A stretch of DNA of 64,000 bases from Gammaproteobacteria bacterium (lineage in GTDB: Bacteria > Pseudomonadota > Gammaproteobacteria > UBA6429 > Thiohalophilaceae), in the NCBI GenBank assembly GCA_016194635.1, contig JACQBC010000013.1:1-64000 (forward strand). Reading direction: 5' to 3'. This document shows positions 22,385 to 30,875 of the stretch, one piece after another (the stretch's first letter is position 1; each line of letters starts with the position of its first letter). A model generated the notes under the pieces. The model was not told where the DNA came from. It did no database searches and saw only the letters and a program-made list of their open reading frames with translations. Made by a program: the position numbers and the translations under genes.

Positions 22385-23539
22385 ATGAAATACCTGCATT
22401 TGATCTGGGCCAATCTGTTCCGCAAAAAAACCCGTAGCCTACTGACGGTGCTGTCGATCGTGGTGGCGTTCTTATTGTTTGGCATGCTGGACGCGGTGCG
22501 GGTAGCGTTCACGGTCCGCGACAGCCTGGAGGGCGCCAGCCGGTTGGTGGTGAGTTCTAAGCTTTCTATTATCCAACCCTTACCTTACGCGGATCTGGCG
22601 CAAATTCAGCGTATTCCAGGCGTGGAGGCGGTGGCCTTCGCCAATTGGTTCGGCGGTATTTATCAAGACCGCAAAAATTTCTTCGCTAACTTCGCGGTCA
22701 GCAACAACTACCTCGACCTCTACCCGGAATTTGTCATGCCCGAGGATCAAAAACAAACCTTCATGGCCACCCGTACCGGTGCAGTGGTGGGCCGAAATCT
22801 CGCCAAACGCTTCGGTTGGAAAATCGGTGACAAGATCCCCTTGCAAGCCACTATTTTTCCGCACAAGAGCACGGGCAACACCTGGACCTTCGACCTGGTG
22901 GGGATCTTCCACGCACGTGACAGCAGCAACGCCAACCAAGAAGACCAAATGATCTTTCACTACGACTATTTCGACGAGGGGCGCACCTTCGGTAACGGCA
23001 CGGTCGGCTGGTACATGGTCAAGATCGCCGACCCCAGGCACACCAGTCAAATCGCCCAGACGATCGACCACCTGTACGCCAACTCGGTGGCGGAAACCAA
23101 AACCCAAACGGAAAAACAATTCAATTTGGATTTCGCCAAACAACTGGGCGATATCGGTTTAATTGTCAGTTCGATCATGGGCGCGGTGTTGTTTACCATT
23201 CTATTACTCACCGGCAATACGATGTCGCAGGCGGTGCGCGAGCGCATCCCGGAATACGCCGTGCTCAAGACCATCGGTTTTAGCAACCAAACGGTCTTGT
23301 GGCTGGTATTGGGCGAGGCCTTGTTGATGATCGCCCTCGGCGGCGTTTTTGGACTAGGGTTGTCGGTGCTGGGCGCGGACGCATTGAGCGCCGCGTTTCG
23401 TGGCGGTGTGTTTCAGGTGGCTGTGCAAACCTGGCTAAGCGGTAGCGTACTCATGGTAGTGCTGGGGTTGGCGGTGGGTTTTCCGCCCGCGTTGCGCGCG
23501 ATGCGCTTGCGCATTGTTGACGCATTGAGTGGACATTAA
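22385..23539 (+). CDS. FtsX/MacB-type ABC permease (first)
   Basis: The 384 residues have one N-terminal helix (LLTVLSIVVAFLLFGML), a large periplasmic domain (about 45-250), then three C-terminal helices (LIVSSIMGAVLFTILLL and following), the FtsX layout. The loop VRERIPEYAVLKTIGFSNQ is the conserved coupling segment. It differs in sequence from the next gene, so the complex is probably a heterodimer. Confidence 0.92.
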   Translation: MKYLHLIWANLFRKKTRSLLTVLSIVVAFLLFGMLDAVRVAFTVRDSLEGASRLVVSSKLSIIQPLPYADLAQIQRIPGVEAVAFANWFGGIYQDRKNFFANFAVSNNYLDLYPEFVMPEDQKQTFMATRTGAVVGRNLAKRFGWKIGDKIPLQATIFPHKSTGNTWTFDLVGIFHARDSSNANQEDQMIFHYDYFDEGRTFGNGTVGWYMVKIADPRHTSQIAQTIDHLYANSVAETKTQTEKQFNLDFAKQLGDIGLIVSSIMGAVLFTILLLTGNTMSQAVRERIPEYAVLKTIGFSNQTVLWLVLGEALLMIALGGVFGLGLSVLGADALSAAFRGGVFQVAVQTWLSGSVLMVVLGLAVGFPPALRAMRLRIVDALSGH

Positions 23540-23556
23540 TAAGGAGAGCCTGAACG

Positions 23557-24735
23557 ATGAATTGGTTGCAACAGATCATTGAGATCACCTGGATGGGGCT
23601 AACTTCCATCCCGCAGCGGCTGGGGTCCGCCTTGGTGATCGTCGTAGGAATAGCGGGTGTAGTGGGGGTGTTGGTCGCCCTATTGGCCATGGGCGAGGGT
23701 TTTCAAGCGGTGCTGGTTAAGGCCGGGCATATCGATGAAGCCATCGTGTTACGCAAGGGTGCCAGCGCGGAACTCAACAGCGGGCTGAGTCGCGAGGACA
23801 CCACGCTGATTGCGCAAGGCCCCGGGGTTTTGAAAAATGCCGAGGCCAAACCCATCGCCTCGGCGGAGGTGGTGGTGGTGGCGAATTTACCCAAAAAAAG
23901 CACCGGCACCGATTCCAACGTTGAGATCCGCGGCGTGGGGCCGCAGGTCTGGGAACTACGCCCCAATGTGCAGCTCATCGAAGGCCGCCGGTTTGAATTA
24001 GGTAAACGCGAGTTGGTTGCCGGTAAAGGCGCTCACTCGGAATTCGCTGGATTGACCCTCGGTAACACCCTGCGGCTCGGCCAACAAGAATGGACGGTCG
24101 TAGGTGTATTTAGTTCGGGCGATGCGCACGACTCGGAGCTGTGGGGCGACGCCGAGGTGGTACAGGGCGCCTATAACCGCAACGGCTACCAGTCGGTGAC
24201 CCTCAAACTCACCAACGCCGATAGTTTCGACGCTCTCAAGGCCGCCCTTAGCACCGATCCACGTCTGAGCGTGGACGTCGAACGCACCCGTGATTATTAC
24301 GCCACCCAGTCCGAAAACCTGACCCGGCTGATCCGCATCCTGGGTGTGGCCATCGCGACCATCATGGCGATCGGCGCGGTGTTCGGTGCGCTCAACACCA
24401 TGTACACCGCGGTGTCCACGCGCGCGCGTGAGATCGCCACCTTGCGGGCGATCGGTTTTTCCGCAACACCGGTGGTGATTTCCCTGATGTTGGAGGCCGC
24501 GTTGCTGGCCCTGCTCGGAGGCTTGATCGGCGCGGCCGTGGCATGGTTTATGTTCGACAAATACACCGTCTCCACCCTGGGCGAAAACTTCAGCCAGGTG
24601 GTGTTTGCATTTAATGTGTCGCCCGCACTGGTTTTTCACGGCTTGCTGTGGGCCTTGATCATTGGGATTATCGGTGGGTTGATCCCAGCGGTGAGCGCGG
24701 CGCGTCTACCGGTGACCATCGCCTTACGCCGGTGA
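23557..24735 (+). CDS. FtsX/MacB-type ABC permease (second)
   Basis: The 392 residues show the same four-helix FtsX/MacB topology: N-terminal helix (LVIVVGIAGVVGVLVALLAM), periplasmic domain, then three helices with the coupling motif TRAREIATLRAIGFSA. It lies 17 bp after the first permease, with an AAGGAGAG ribosome site. Last gene of the export operon. Confidence 0.92.
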   Translation: MNWLQQIIEITWMGLTSIPQRLGSALVIVVGIAGVVGVLVALLAMGEGFQAVLVKAGHIDEAIVLRKGASAELNSGLSREDTTLIAQGPGVLKNAEAKPIASAEVVVVANLPKKSTGTDSNVEIRGVGPQVWELRPNVQLIEGRRFELGKRELVAGKGAHSEFAGLTLGNTLRLGQQEWTVVGVFSSGDAHDSELWGDAEVVQGAYNRNGYQSVTLKLTNADSFDALKAALSTDPRLSVDVERTRDYYATQSENLTRLIRILGVAIATIMAIGAVFGALNTMYTAVSTRAREIATLRAIGFSATPVVISLMLEAALLALLGGLIGAAVAWFMFDKYTVSTLGENFSQVVFAFNVSPALVFHGLLWALIIGIIGGLIPAVSAARLPVTIALRR

Positions 24736-24795
24736 CCAACCACCCTTATCTCAAGCGAGAGAGGGGGTACGGCAGGATCGCGCTACAAATACGAC

Positions 24796-25767
24796 TTAGC
24801 GGGCCAGAATCTTATCAAGCCACCAATGCGCCCACGGTTTGGTGATGGTATACGTTTCGAGGGTTTTTATAGAATACGCATGACCCTGGGTAATCGCGGC
24901 GGCGGCGCGCAAACCACTGCGCACCGCCGGGCCGATGCCCTCGGCCATGTCGACGGTGGCCAGACCCACGGCATCACCGATGATAAAGGCATTATCGATA
25001 CGCACGGTATCGATGGCTTGACGCAGATAATAACTATAGCCCTTGGGCTGGGCATCAAAATCGCCGATGAGCCGTTTGCGCTGTAATTCTTTGATGAACC
25101 AGTCCCAGTGCCGCCAAATATCGTCCGCGCGCTGTTTTAAGGTCAGCGCCATGCCGCCAAGCCCGATATTCAGATAGCCCTGGGCCTTGGGGACGTACCA
25201 GGCATAGCCGGGTAATTTATTCTTGAAGAACCATAAATGACAGCGCGGATCGGTGTATTCGTAGGCGTATTCGTGTTCCAAGGTGACGGTTTGTAACTCC
25301 CGCGCGCGCGGGTTCAGCTCACGGAAAAAGCTGCGATACACCGGACACTTGGTGCCCCCCGCGCCAATAAGATAACGCGCGCGGTATTGCCCGTCGAGCA
25401 CGTAATAATTATTTTCCTTGACGATCTCGCGCACATTATGTTGCAGGACAGGAACACCGCTGCGCTGTAATAACCACTCGTCAAATTCAAAACGGCGGAT
25501 GGAATGTTGTAAACTATTGAGATTGAAAGTGAATCCAAATAAATGCACCACTAGGTGATTAAAAGAATTGAACCGGCGTGGATAGGAACTAATATCCAAT
25601 TGCAGATCATGGACCACGGCCGGCGTGATCCAGCCGGCGCAGAGTTTTAAACGCGGGAAGGCTTGCGCGTCTAATAGCAGTGTATCCACTCCCTGTTGGC
25701 GCAAGCGCCACGCGCAACTGGAGCCGGCCGGTCCACCACCGATGATGATAACCTCTGCGGTTTGCAT
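24796..25767 (-). CDS. Geranylgeranyl-reductase-type FAD-dependent oxidoreductase
   Basis: The 323 residues carry the Rossmann dinucleotide motif (EVIIIGGGPAGSSCAWRLRQ), a CAGWI segment typical of the geranylgeranyl reductase/halogenase flavoproteins (PRLKLCAGWITP), and the second FAD motif (FIIGDAVGLATVDMAEGIGP). This family reduces isoprenoid or other lipid double bonds or oxidises aromatic substrates; the exact substrate cannot be told. The protein is shorter than many relatives at the C-terminus. It converges on the export operon. Confidence 0.87.
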   Translation of the reverse strand: MQTAEVIIIGGGPAGSSCAWRLRQQGVDTLLLDAQAFPRLKLCAGWITPAVVHDLQLDISSYPRRFNSFNHLVVHLFGFTFNLNSLQHSIRRFEFDEWLLQRSGVPVLQHNVREIVKENNYYVLDGQYRARYLIGAGGTKCPVYRSFFRELNPRARELQTVTLEHEYAYEYTDPRCHLWFFKNKLPGYAWYVPKAQGYLNIGLGGMALTLKQRADDIWRHWDWFIKELQRKRLIGDFDAQPKGYSYYLRQAIDTVRIDNAFIIGDAVGLATVDMAEGIGPAVRSGLRAAAAITQGHAYSIKTLETYTITKPWAHWWLDKILAR

Positions 25768-25818
25768 GCTCTGGATTGTAACGCCAATTAAGCCGACGGT
25801 ACATTATTACTGAGTCAC

Positions 25819-25922
25819 ATGGAAAGGATACCCCCCCACCAAGACACGCCGTCAATATATCCCGTAGGCTCGACAGCAGCATCCCTGCGGCGGACGGTCT
25901 TGGTGGGGGGTATCCTTTCCAT
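25819..25922. repeat. Palindromic element P4 (MITE-like subfamily)
   Basis: The arms ATGGAAAGGATACCCCC... (25819-25845) and its inverse (25897-25922) flank the shared core (ACGCCGTCAATATAT..., GCAGCATCCCTGCGGC..GACGG). The flanks TTACTGAGTCAC and CGCCTCATTAGTA form imperfect terminal repeats. Together about 130 bp are nearly identical to the reverse complement of P5 at 45.5 kb, and the arms also match P6. It lies between two minus-strand genes. Confidence 0.92.
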
Positions 25923-25977
25923 ACGCCTCATTAGTATGTAACGGCCGTTTAATCGCCGATCAAAGCTCGGCCCACTG

Positions 25978-26754
25978 TTAGGATGCGGGTTGATCCGCTC
26001 GGTACCAGCGTTGTTCGCGTTGCCGTGTCACCAGCGCCGCATTAGCTTTTTTGCCCAAAAAAATATGCCGGTAGGCAACATACAAGTACGGCGGGAGGAT
26101 AATCAATAACGCCATCTTGAGCGTGAACTCCACCCATAGGGGAATGAAGAAGGTTAAAAAATACACCAGTAACAGTCCCATTGAAACTTGCCAGAGCACA
26201 TAAAAGTTCAACAAGGTCGCCTTACGTGAAAGTTGTTGGGCTAAATCCGCGGGTAGTTCATGAAATAACCGCAGTGCATGCCGGAACCAGCCGTGGGTGT
26301 ATTGGAAAAAAATCAATAAGATCATGCCGCTGGAAGACAGCTCCAATAAATTAGCGGCCCACTCGGGGGGTATATTTACCGCGGTCTCGGGTAATAGGGT
26401 CGGCACCGCATCGTAGATCACCATCAACACCACGACCACACGTAACACCAACATCCCAGCGAACAGGCCGGCGTTTAATCCGAGGCAGTGTTTTAATTGC
26501 TGCCAGAGTATTTGCGGGCGTAGCGGTTGACTGGTATCCACGCGTTGGCTAACGCTCAACAGCACGGTGAAGACCAGCAAAAAATACAGCGGGAATATTA
26601 TCAAAAATTGCACCACCTCGCCGCCAAACACCGCCGCGGGGAGTATCGGCAGCACAAAATACAACGGCCGCCGCAGGATGAGTAACGTAGCGGACTTGAA
26701 CCAATCCAACGCGTCACGCAGGCTGATCGGCTGTGGGTCAAATTGTTCGCTCAA
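25978..26754 (-). CDS. Integral membrane protein of unknown function
   Basis: The 258 residues have about six hydrophobic segments (for example PLYFVLPILPAAVFGGEVVQ, FLIIFPLYFLLVFTVLL, MSMGLLLVYFLTFFIPL-like). The N-terminus SEQFDPQPISLRDALDWFKS is soluble. The composition resembles a BPSS1780/YciC-type membrane protein, but I cannot assign a family. Its ribosome site and start lie 9 bp after the SIMPL gene stop, so the two are probably one transcript. Confidence 0.75.
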   Translation of the reverse strand: MSEQFDPQPISLRDALDWFKSATLLILRRPLYFVLPILPAAVFGGEVVQFLIIFPLYFLLVFTVLLSVSQRVDTSQPLRPQILWQQLKHCLGLNAGLFAGMLVLRVVVVLMVIYDAVPTLLPETAVNIPPEWAANLLELSSSGMILLIFFQYTHGWFRHALRLFHELPADLAQQLSRKATLLNFYVLWQVSMGLLLVYFLTFFIPLWVEFTLKMALLIILPPYLYVAYRHIFLGKKANAALVTRQREQRWYRADQPAS

Positions 26755-26763
26755 GCCCCACCT

Positions 26764-27555
26764 CTACTTAATCGCATAGATAACCGTCGTTTGGGCACGG
26801 TACATCACCTCGCCAAACCCATCATTGCCCCGGTCCTCCAGTCCTACCGCGGCGGCCGGCACCGAGGCATCATTTCGAGATAAGTTACTATATAGCTTGC
26901 CCTTAGCATCGTTATAGGACTGTCGCGTTCTAAGGTCATTCTGCATGGAATTAATTTCGGTACTGGTATCCTGAATGCTGATTACCGTTAATTTAATTCC
27001 AAATTGTTTTTCATAAACAGCCTTTTTTTCTAATACATCAGCCAGGGATTTTTCCAGAGCCTTGGCTTTGGCTTCCTTGGTCTTTGAATATTTTGTTGTG
27101 ATTGCGCCAAAAAATATTTCAGCATTGCTGTCTACGAGCTCGGCAATCGCGCCTAACTCTTCTTCTTTGTTAATGGTTATTTTTACTTCATTGGCGATCT
27201 CATAACTACTGGGCTTATCGCTAAACCAGCTATACCCTGGGGTCGAGGAATATTTCGCGGTGTGTATTTGGCTCGCGGCTATACCGGCGGCCTCGAGTTT
27301 CTTCTTTAGTTCAGCACGCACGCTACGATTTTTCTGTAAGGCAACCGACAGTTTGCTGTCCTTGGTCTTCACCAAGAGCGCAACCAAGCCATTATCGGCC
27401 TCCACCTTCTCTTCCCCCTGCCCGGTCAATGTCACGGTTTTATTGCCGGTTAATAAATATTGTTGCAGCTCTTGTGGATTACCTTTGAGCTCGGGTAACG
27501 CCATTGTGAGTGATGTTAGGCTCATTAAAAGCAACGCGCAGGGCACTCTATGCAT
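26764..27555 (-). CDS. SIMPL-domain (DUF541) secreted protein
   Basis: After the signal peptide (VPCALLLMSLTSLTMALPE) come SIMPL features: VTLTGQGEEKVEADNGLVAL, a central IHTAKYSSTPGYSWF segment, ALEKSLADVLEKKAVYEKQF and a C-terminal beta strand (YRAQTTVIYAIK). SIMPL proteins are periplasmic or outer-membrane proteins often linked to oxidative stress. The frame opens at 27618, but GGAGG lies seven bases before the Met codon at 27555, which fixes the start there and leaves a proper signal peptide. Confidence 0.85.
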   Translation of the reverse strand: MHRVPCALLLMSLTSLTMALPELKGNPQELQQYLLTGNKTVTLTGQGEEKVEADNGLVALLVKTKDSKLSVALQKNRSVRAELKKKLEAAGIAASQIHTAKYSSTPGYSWFSDKPSSYEIANEVKITINKEEELGAIAELVDSNAEIFFGAITTKYSKTKEAKAKALEKSLADVLEKKAVYEKQFGIKLTVISIQDTSTEINSMQNDLRTRQSYNDAKGKLYSNLSRNDASVPAAAVGLEDRGNDGFGEVMYRAQTTVIYAIK

Positions 27556-27684
27556 ATACATTCCTCCATAGGATGGTTCAAGCCGGTATTGCGATTGGAA
27601 AAACCTCGGGATATCCATTATTTCACACTGAGTTTAACGGCGTTGTTTTTTACTCACCACGGGTAGGATGGGCTGAAGTTTGGA

Positions 27685-28563
27685 TTATTTGATGTGATCG
27701 AGAATACCGTCGAGTTCATCGAGGCTGTGATAATGAATAACAAGTTTGCCTTTACCATGACTGTTGTGTTGTAACTCCACTTGGGTTCCAAGTTTACCGC
27801 TGAGGGAATCCTGCAGGCGTTGGGTGTCGGGGTCGATGGACGATTTGGCTTTGGCGAGCGGTTTGTGGCCGGTGCGTTTCACCAAGGCCTCGGTCTCGCG
27901 CACCGATAATTCGTGTTTGGCCACATCGCGTGCCGTACGAATTTGCGCGGCGCCTTGCAACCCCAACAGCGCACGGGCGTGGCCCATTTCCAATTGGTGT
28001 TGTTGCAAAAGTTCTTTCACCGGCGGTTCGAGTTGCAACAGCCGTAATAAATTGGTGACCGCCGTCCGCGAGCGGCCCACGGCCTCCGCGGTTTGTTCGT
28101 GGGTTAGGCCGAACTCGTCGATCAAGCGATGTAGCGCCGCCGCCTCTTCAATCGGATTCAACGCCTCGCGCTGAATATTTTCGATCAAGGCCATCGCCAT
28201 GGCGGCTTGATCATCCACGTCGCGGATCACCGCCGGGATCTGGTGTAACCCCGCCAGTTGGGTCGCGCGCCAGCGGCGTTCGCCGGCGATCAATTCATAG
28301 CGCCCGGTTTGCCCCGGAAACGGGCGCACCACGATCGGCTGCACCACGCCCTGAGCGCGGATCGAATCGGCCAATTCTTGCAGCGCCTCTTGATTAAAAT
28401 CCTGCCGCGGTTGAAAACGGCTACGGGAAATTAAATCCACCGCCAATCCTTGCGCAGCGACGAGCGCCGCCGGAGTAATCCGGTTGTCGTCACGCGCGAG
28501 GGCACTGTCCCCAAGCAAGGCATCCAAGCCACGCCCTAAGCCGCGTTTTTTCATCGAGCTCAT
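27685..28563 (-). CDS. parB: Chromosome partitioning protein ParB
   Basis: ParB binds parS sites, spreads as a CTP clamp and works with ParA in origin segregation. The N-terminus KKRGLGRGLDALLG is the ParA-stimulating segment. The CTPase/ParB motif (PGQTGRYELIAGERRWRATQ) and the helix-turn-helix (LTHEQTAEAVGRSRTAVTNL) are present, as is the C-terminal dimerisation strand. The frame opens at 28596, but GAGGG before the ATG at 28563 (MSSMKKRG) favours that start. It follows parA by about 130 bp. Confidence 0.97.
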   Translation of the reverse strand: MSSMKKRGLGRGLDALLGDSALARDDNRITPAALVAAQGLAVDLISRSRFQPRQDFNQEALQELADSIRAQGVVQPIVVRPFPGQTGRYELIAGERRWRATQLAGLHQIPAVIRDVDDQAAMAMALIENIQREALNPIEEAAALHRLIDEFGLTHEQTAEAVGRSRTAVTNLLRLLQLEPPVKELLQQHQLEMGHARALLGLQGAAQIRTARDVAKHELSVRETEALVKRTGHKPLAKAKSSIDPDTQRLQDSLSGKLGTQVELQHNSHGKGKLVIHYHSLDELDGILDHIK

Positions 28564-28692
28564 TGTGTTGTTACCCTCTTTAATAGGGACAGGCAAGTTA
28601 CACCGGAATATGGGTTTATATCCTTTAGGGTAAATTCAACGCGGTGGGTTCGCGTTTGTGGATCACCTGAGCACGCGCCCTTCAGAGCAAAC

Positions 28693-29490
28693 CTACACAC
28701 CTTGGGTCGCGGCCAGCAAGGTGGTGTTTTCATGTTTGCGCAATAACTCCCCCGCCAAGGCTAAATAGGCCAGCGCGCCGCGGCTGGTCTTGTCGTATTT
28801 AATCACCGGCATGCCGTGGCTGGGGGCTTCGGCCAAACGCACATTGCGCGGGATCACAGTGCGATAGACTTTCTCAGGAAAATGCATGATCAGCTGTCCC
28901 GAAACATCGTTGGCGAGGTTATTGCGCGGATCAAACATAGTACGTAACAACCCCTCGACTTTTAATTCAGGATTAACCGTTTGTTGTACCCGGTTGATCG
29001 TCTCCAGCAACGCGGTGAGTCCTTCGAGCGCGTAGTACTCGCATTGCATCGGGATCATCACCGACTGCGCCGCGACCAAGGCGTTTAAGGTCAACATATT
29101 CAGCGCGGGCGGACAATCGATTAATATATATTGGTATTTGCCGCGCACCTCCAGCAACATGTGACGCAACCGCGATTGGCGCTCGGACATGCTTAACAAG
29201 GCCACTTCGGCGGCGGTGAGATCGGTATTCGACGGCAAGATATCGTATTCGAGTTCCGGCAAACTGACGATGGCCTGCTGCATCGGCACCTCGCCCATCA
29301 ACACCTCGTAGCTGGTGTGCTGCACGTTCATCTTTAACACACCGCTGCCCATGGTGGCATTGCCTTGTGGATCAAAATCCACCAGCAACACCTTGCGTTT
29401 GGTTGCCGCCAAGGATGCTGCTAGATTAATGCAGGTGGTGGTCTTACCGACCCCACCTTTTTGATTTGCAATGGCAATGATGCGTGCCAT
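28693..29490 (-). CDS. parA: Chromosome partitioning ATPase ParA (Soj)
   Basis: The 265-residue deviant Walker ATPase begins [20 protein letters not shown] (Walker A with signature Lys), followed by [11 protein letters not shown] and [12 protein letters not shown]. It forms gradients on the nucleoid that move ParB-parS. GAGGAG lies seven bases before the ATG. It sits 17 bp after rsmG, in the usual rsmG-parA-parB order. Confidence 0.98.
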   Translation of the reverse strand: MARIIAIANQKGGVGKTTTCINLAASLAATKRKVLLVDFDPQGNATMGSGVLKMNVQHTSYEVLMGEVPMQQAIVSLPELEYDILPSNTDLTAAEVALLSMSERQSRLRHMLLEVRGKYQYILIDCPPALNMLTLNALVAAQSVMIPMQCEYYALEGLTALLETINRVQQTVNPELKVEGLLRTMFDPRNNLANDVSGQLIMHFPEKVYRTVIPRNVRLAEAPSHGMPVIKYDKTSRGALAYLALAGELLRKHENTTLLAATQGV

Positions 29491-29506
29491 GGGAATCTCC
29501 TCACCC

Positions 29507-30160
29507 TTACCGTTGTGGTGGCGCGAGCACCAGTAAACAGCGCGGCGCCGTGATACCCGGCACCTGTACCGGCCGCTGCTCGCGCAACACGGCGCATCCG
29601 CTTAGCGCGGCAAGCTCCGTCTGTGGATCACTTTTCCACGCTAACCAGCGTCCTTCAGCCGCCAGTAAATGCTGGCTTACACCGGTAAACGTCGCTAGAT
29701 CACTAAACGCACGGCTGATCACCCACTGGGCTTTTACTGCGGGCCTATACGCCTGCACCCGGGACTGTACCACATCTACATTCGGCAACTGTAGCTCTGT
29801 AACTACCTGATTGATAAATCGGGTCTTTTTGCCATTGCTATCGAGCAAAATAAAGTGGATATCCGGGCGTGTTATTGCCAATGGAAGTCCAGGCAGGCCC
29901 GCGCCGCTGCCCACGTCGATCACCGGACCCCGATCCAGTAACGGTAAGCCTAACAGGGCATCGAGCAGCAAATGCGGGATCATCGCGTGCGGCGCGCGGA
30001 TGCCGGTGAGGTTGTAAGTCTTATTCCATTTGATTAATAACGTGTGATACCTCAGCAACTGGGTTTGCTGCGACGCGGAAACGTCGACTTCAATGGCGCG
30101 CAGTCCCGCCGCCAATAGCTGCGCGGGGTCGGAGGAAGGATCAGCCTGGTCCGGGGTCAT
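29507..30160 (-). CDS. rsmG: 16S rRNA (guanine527-N7)-methyltransferase
   Basis: RsmG methylates G527 of 16S rRNA. The SAM site [17 protein letters not shown], the segment [13 protein letters not shown] and [10 protein letters not shown] are diagnostic. The frame could start at 30166 (TTG) or 30160 (ATG); I take the ATG. mnmG, the usual upstream partner, is not next to it. A signalling block lies there instead. Confidence 0.96.
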   Translation of the reverse strand: MTPDQADPSSDPAQLLAAGLRAIEVDVSASQQTQLLRYHTLLIKWNKTYNLTGIRAPHAMIPHLLLDALLGLPLLDRGPVIDVGSGAGLPGLPLAITRPDIHFILLDSNGKKTRFINQVVTELQLPNVDVVQSRVQAYRPAVKAQWVISRAFSDLATFTGVSQHLLAAEGRWLAWKSDPQTELAALSGCAVLREQRPVQVPGITAPRCLLVLAPPQR

Positions 30161-30284
30161 AGCCAATTCTGCCAGAAATTACCCTCAACTGCCGTTCTGG
30201 TCGCATTCGGTTAGCGGAATCAAGGCGGTGGCGCGCGCGGAGCTCCCCCGTCCCTATAATCCGTGTCACGTGATTCTGAAAATC

Positions 30285-30758
30285 TCAACCGCTATTTTTA
30301 TTGGTATTGATGATCGTCCAGTAATAATCCAACTCTTGCACCACCAGACGGAATTTATCAAAGTCCAGCGGTTTGGAAATGTAGCTGTTGACGTAGTGTT
30401 GATAGGCCTTGTCGACATCGCGCTGGTCGGTGGAGCTGGTGAGTACCACCACCGGGATCATTTTCAAGTCGGCGCTTTCCTTGATGGTACGCAATACTTC
30501 CAGCCCGTTGATCTTCGGCAATTTGAGGTCCAGCAAAATGATGTCCGGCCGCGGGTGTTTATTAGTATCGGTATAACCACCGCGATGAAATAAATAATCC
30601 AGGGCCTCTTCGCCGTCACGCACACAATAGACTGGATTGGTGAGCCGATCTTCCTGCATGGCGCGCAAGATTAACTTGGTATGCGCGTCATTGTCTTCTA
30701 CTAATAAGATGGTCACGGCCTGTGCGGTACGATTTGTCATTTGAAATCCAAGCACCAT
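30285..30758 (-). CDS. Rcp1-like single-domain response regulator
   Basis: The protein is a stand-alone receiver. ILLVEDNDAH holds the acidic pocket, DIILLDLKLPKING the phosphoacceptor Asp, VVLTSSTDQRD the Thr/Ser, and YISKPLDFDKF the conserved Lys. The extended C-terminus (LVQELDYYWTIIN-like) is typical of Rcp1-type partners of phytochrome-like kinases. It lies about 120 bp after the hybrid kinase and probably receives phosphate from it. The second Met (MTNRTAQ) may be the real start. Confidence 0.92.
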   Translation of the reverse strand: MVLGFQMTNRTAQAVTILLVEDNDAHTKLILRAMQEDRLTNPVYCVRDGEEALDYLFHRGGYTDTNKHPRPDIILLDLKLPKINGLEVLRTIKESADLKMIPVVVLTSSTDQRDVDKAYQHYVNSYISKPLDFDKFRLVVQELDYYWTIINTNKNSG

Positions 30759-30875
30759 TTACTCGTCTCGTTGTAGGATTATAAGTGAGGCATCGTACGC
30801 TCTCATCGGCTGCGCCGCACGGCTGTTTAAGTATAGTGTAACCGCAGCCAAGCCTCGCGGGTCAAAAACCATGGA

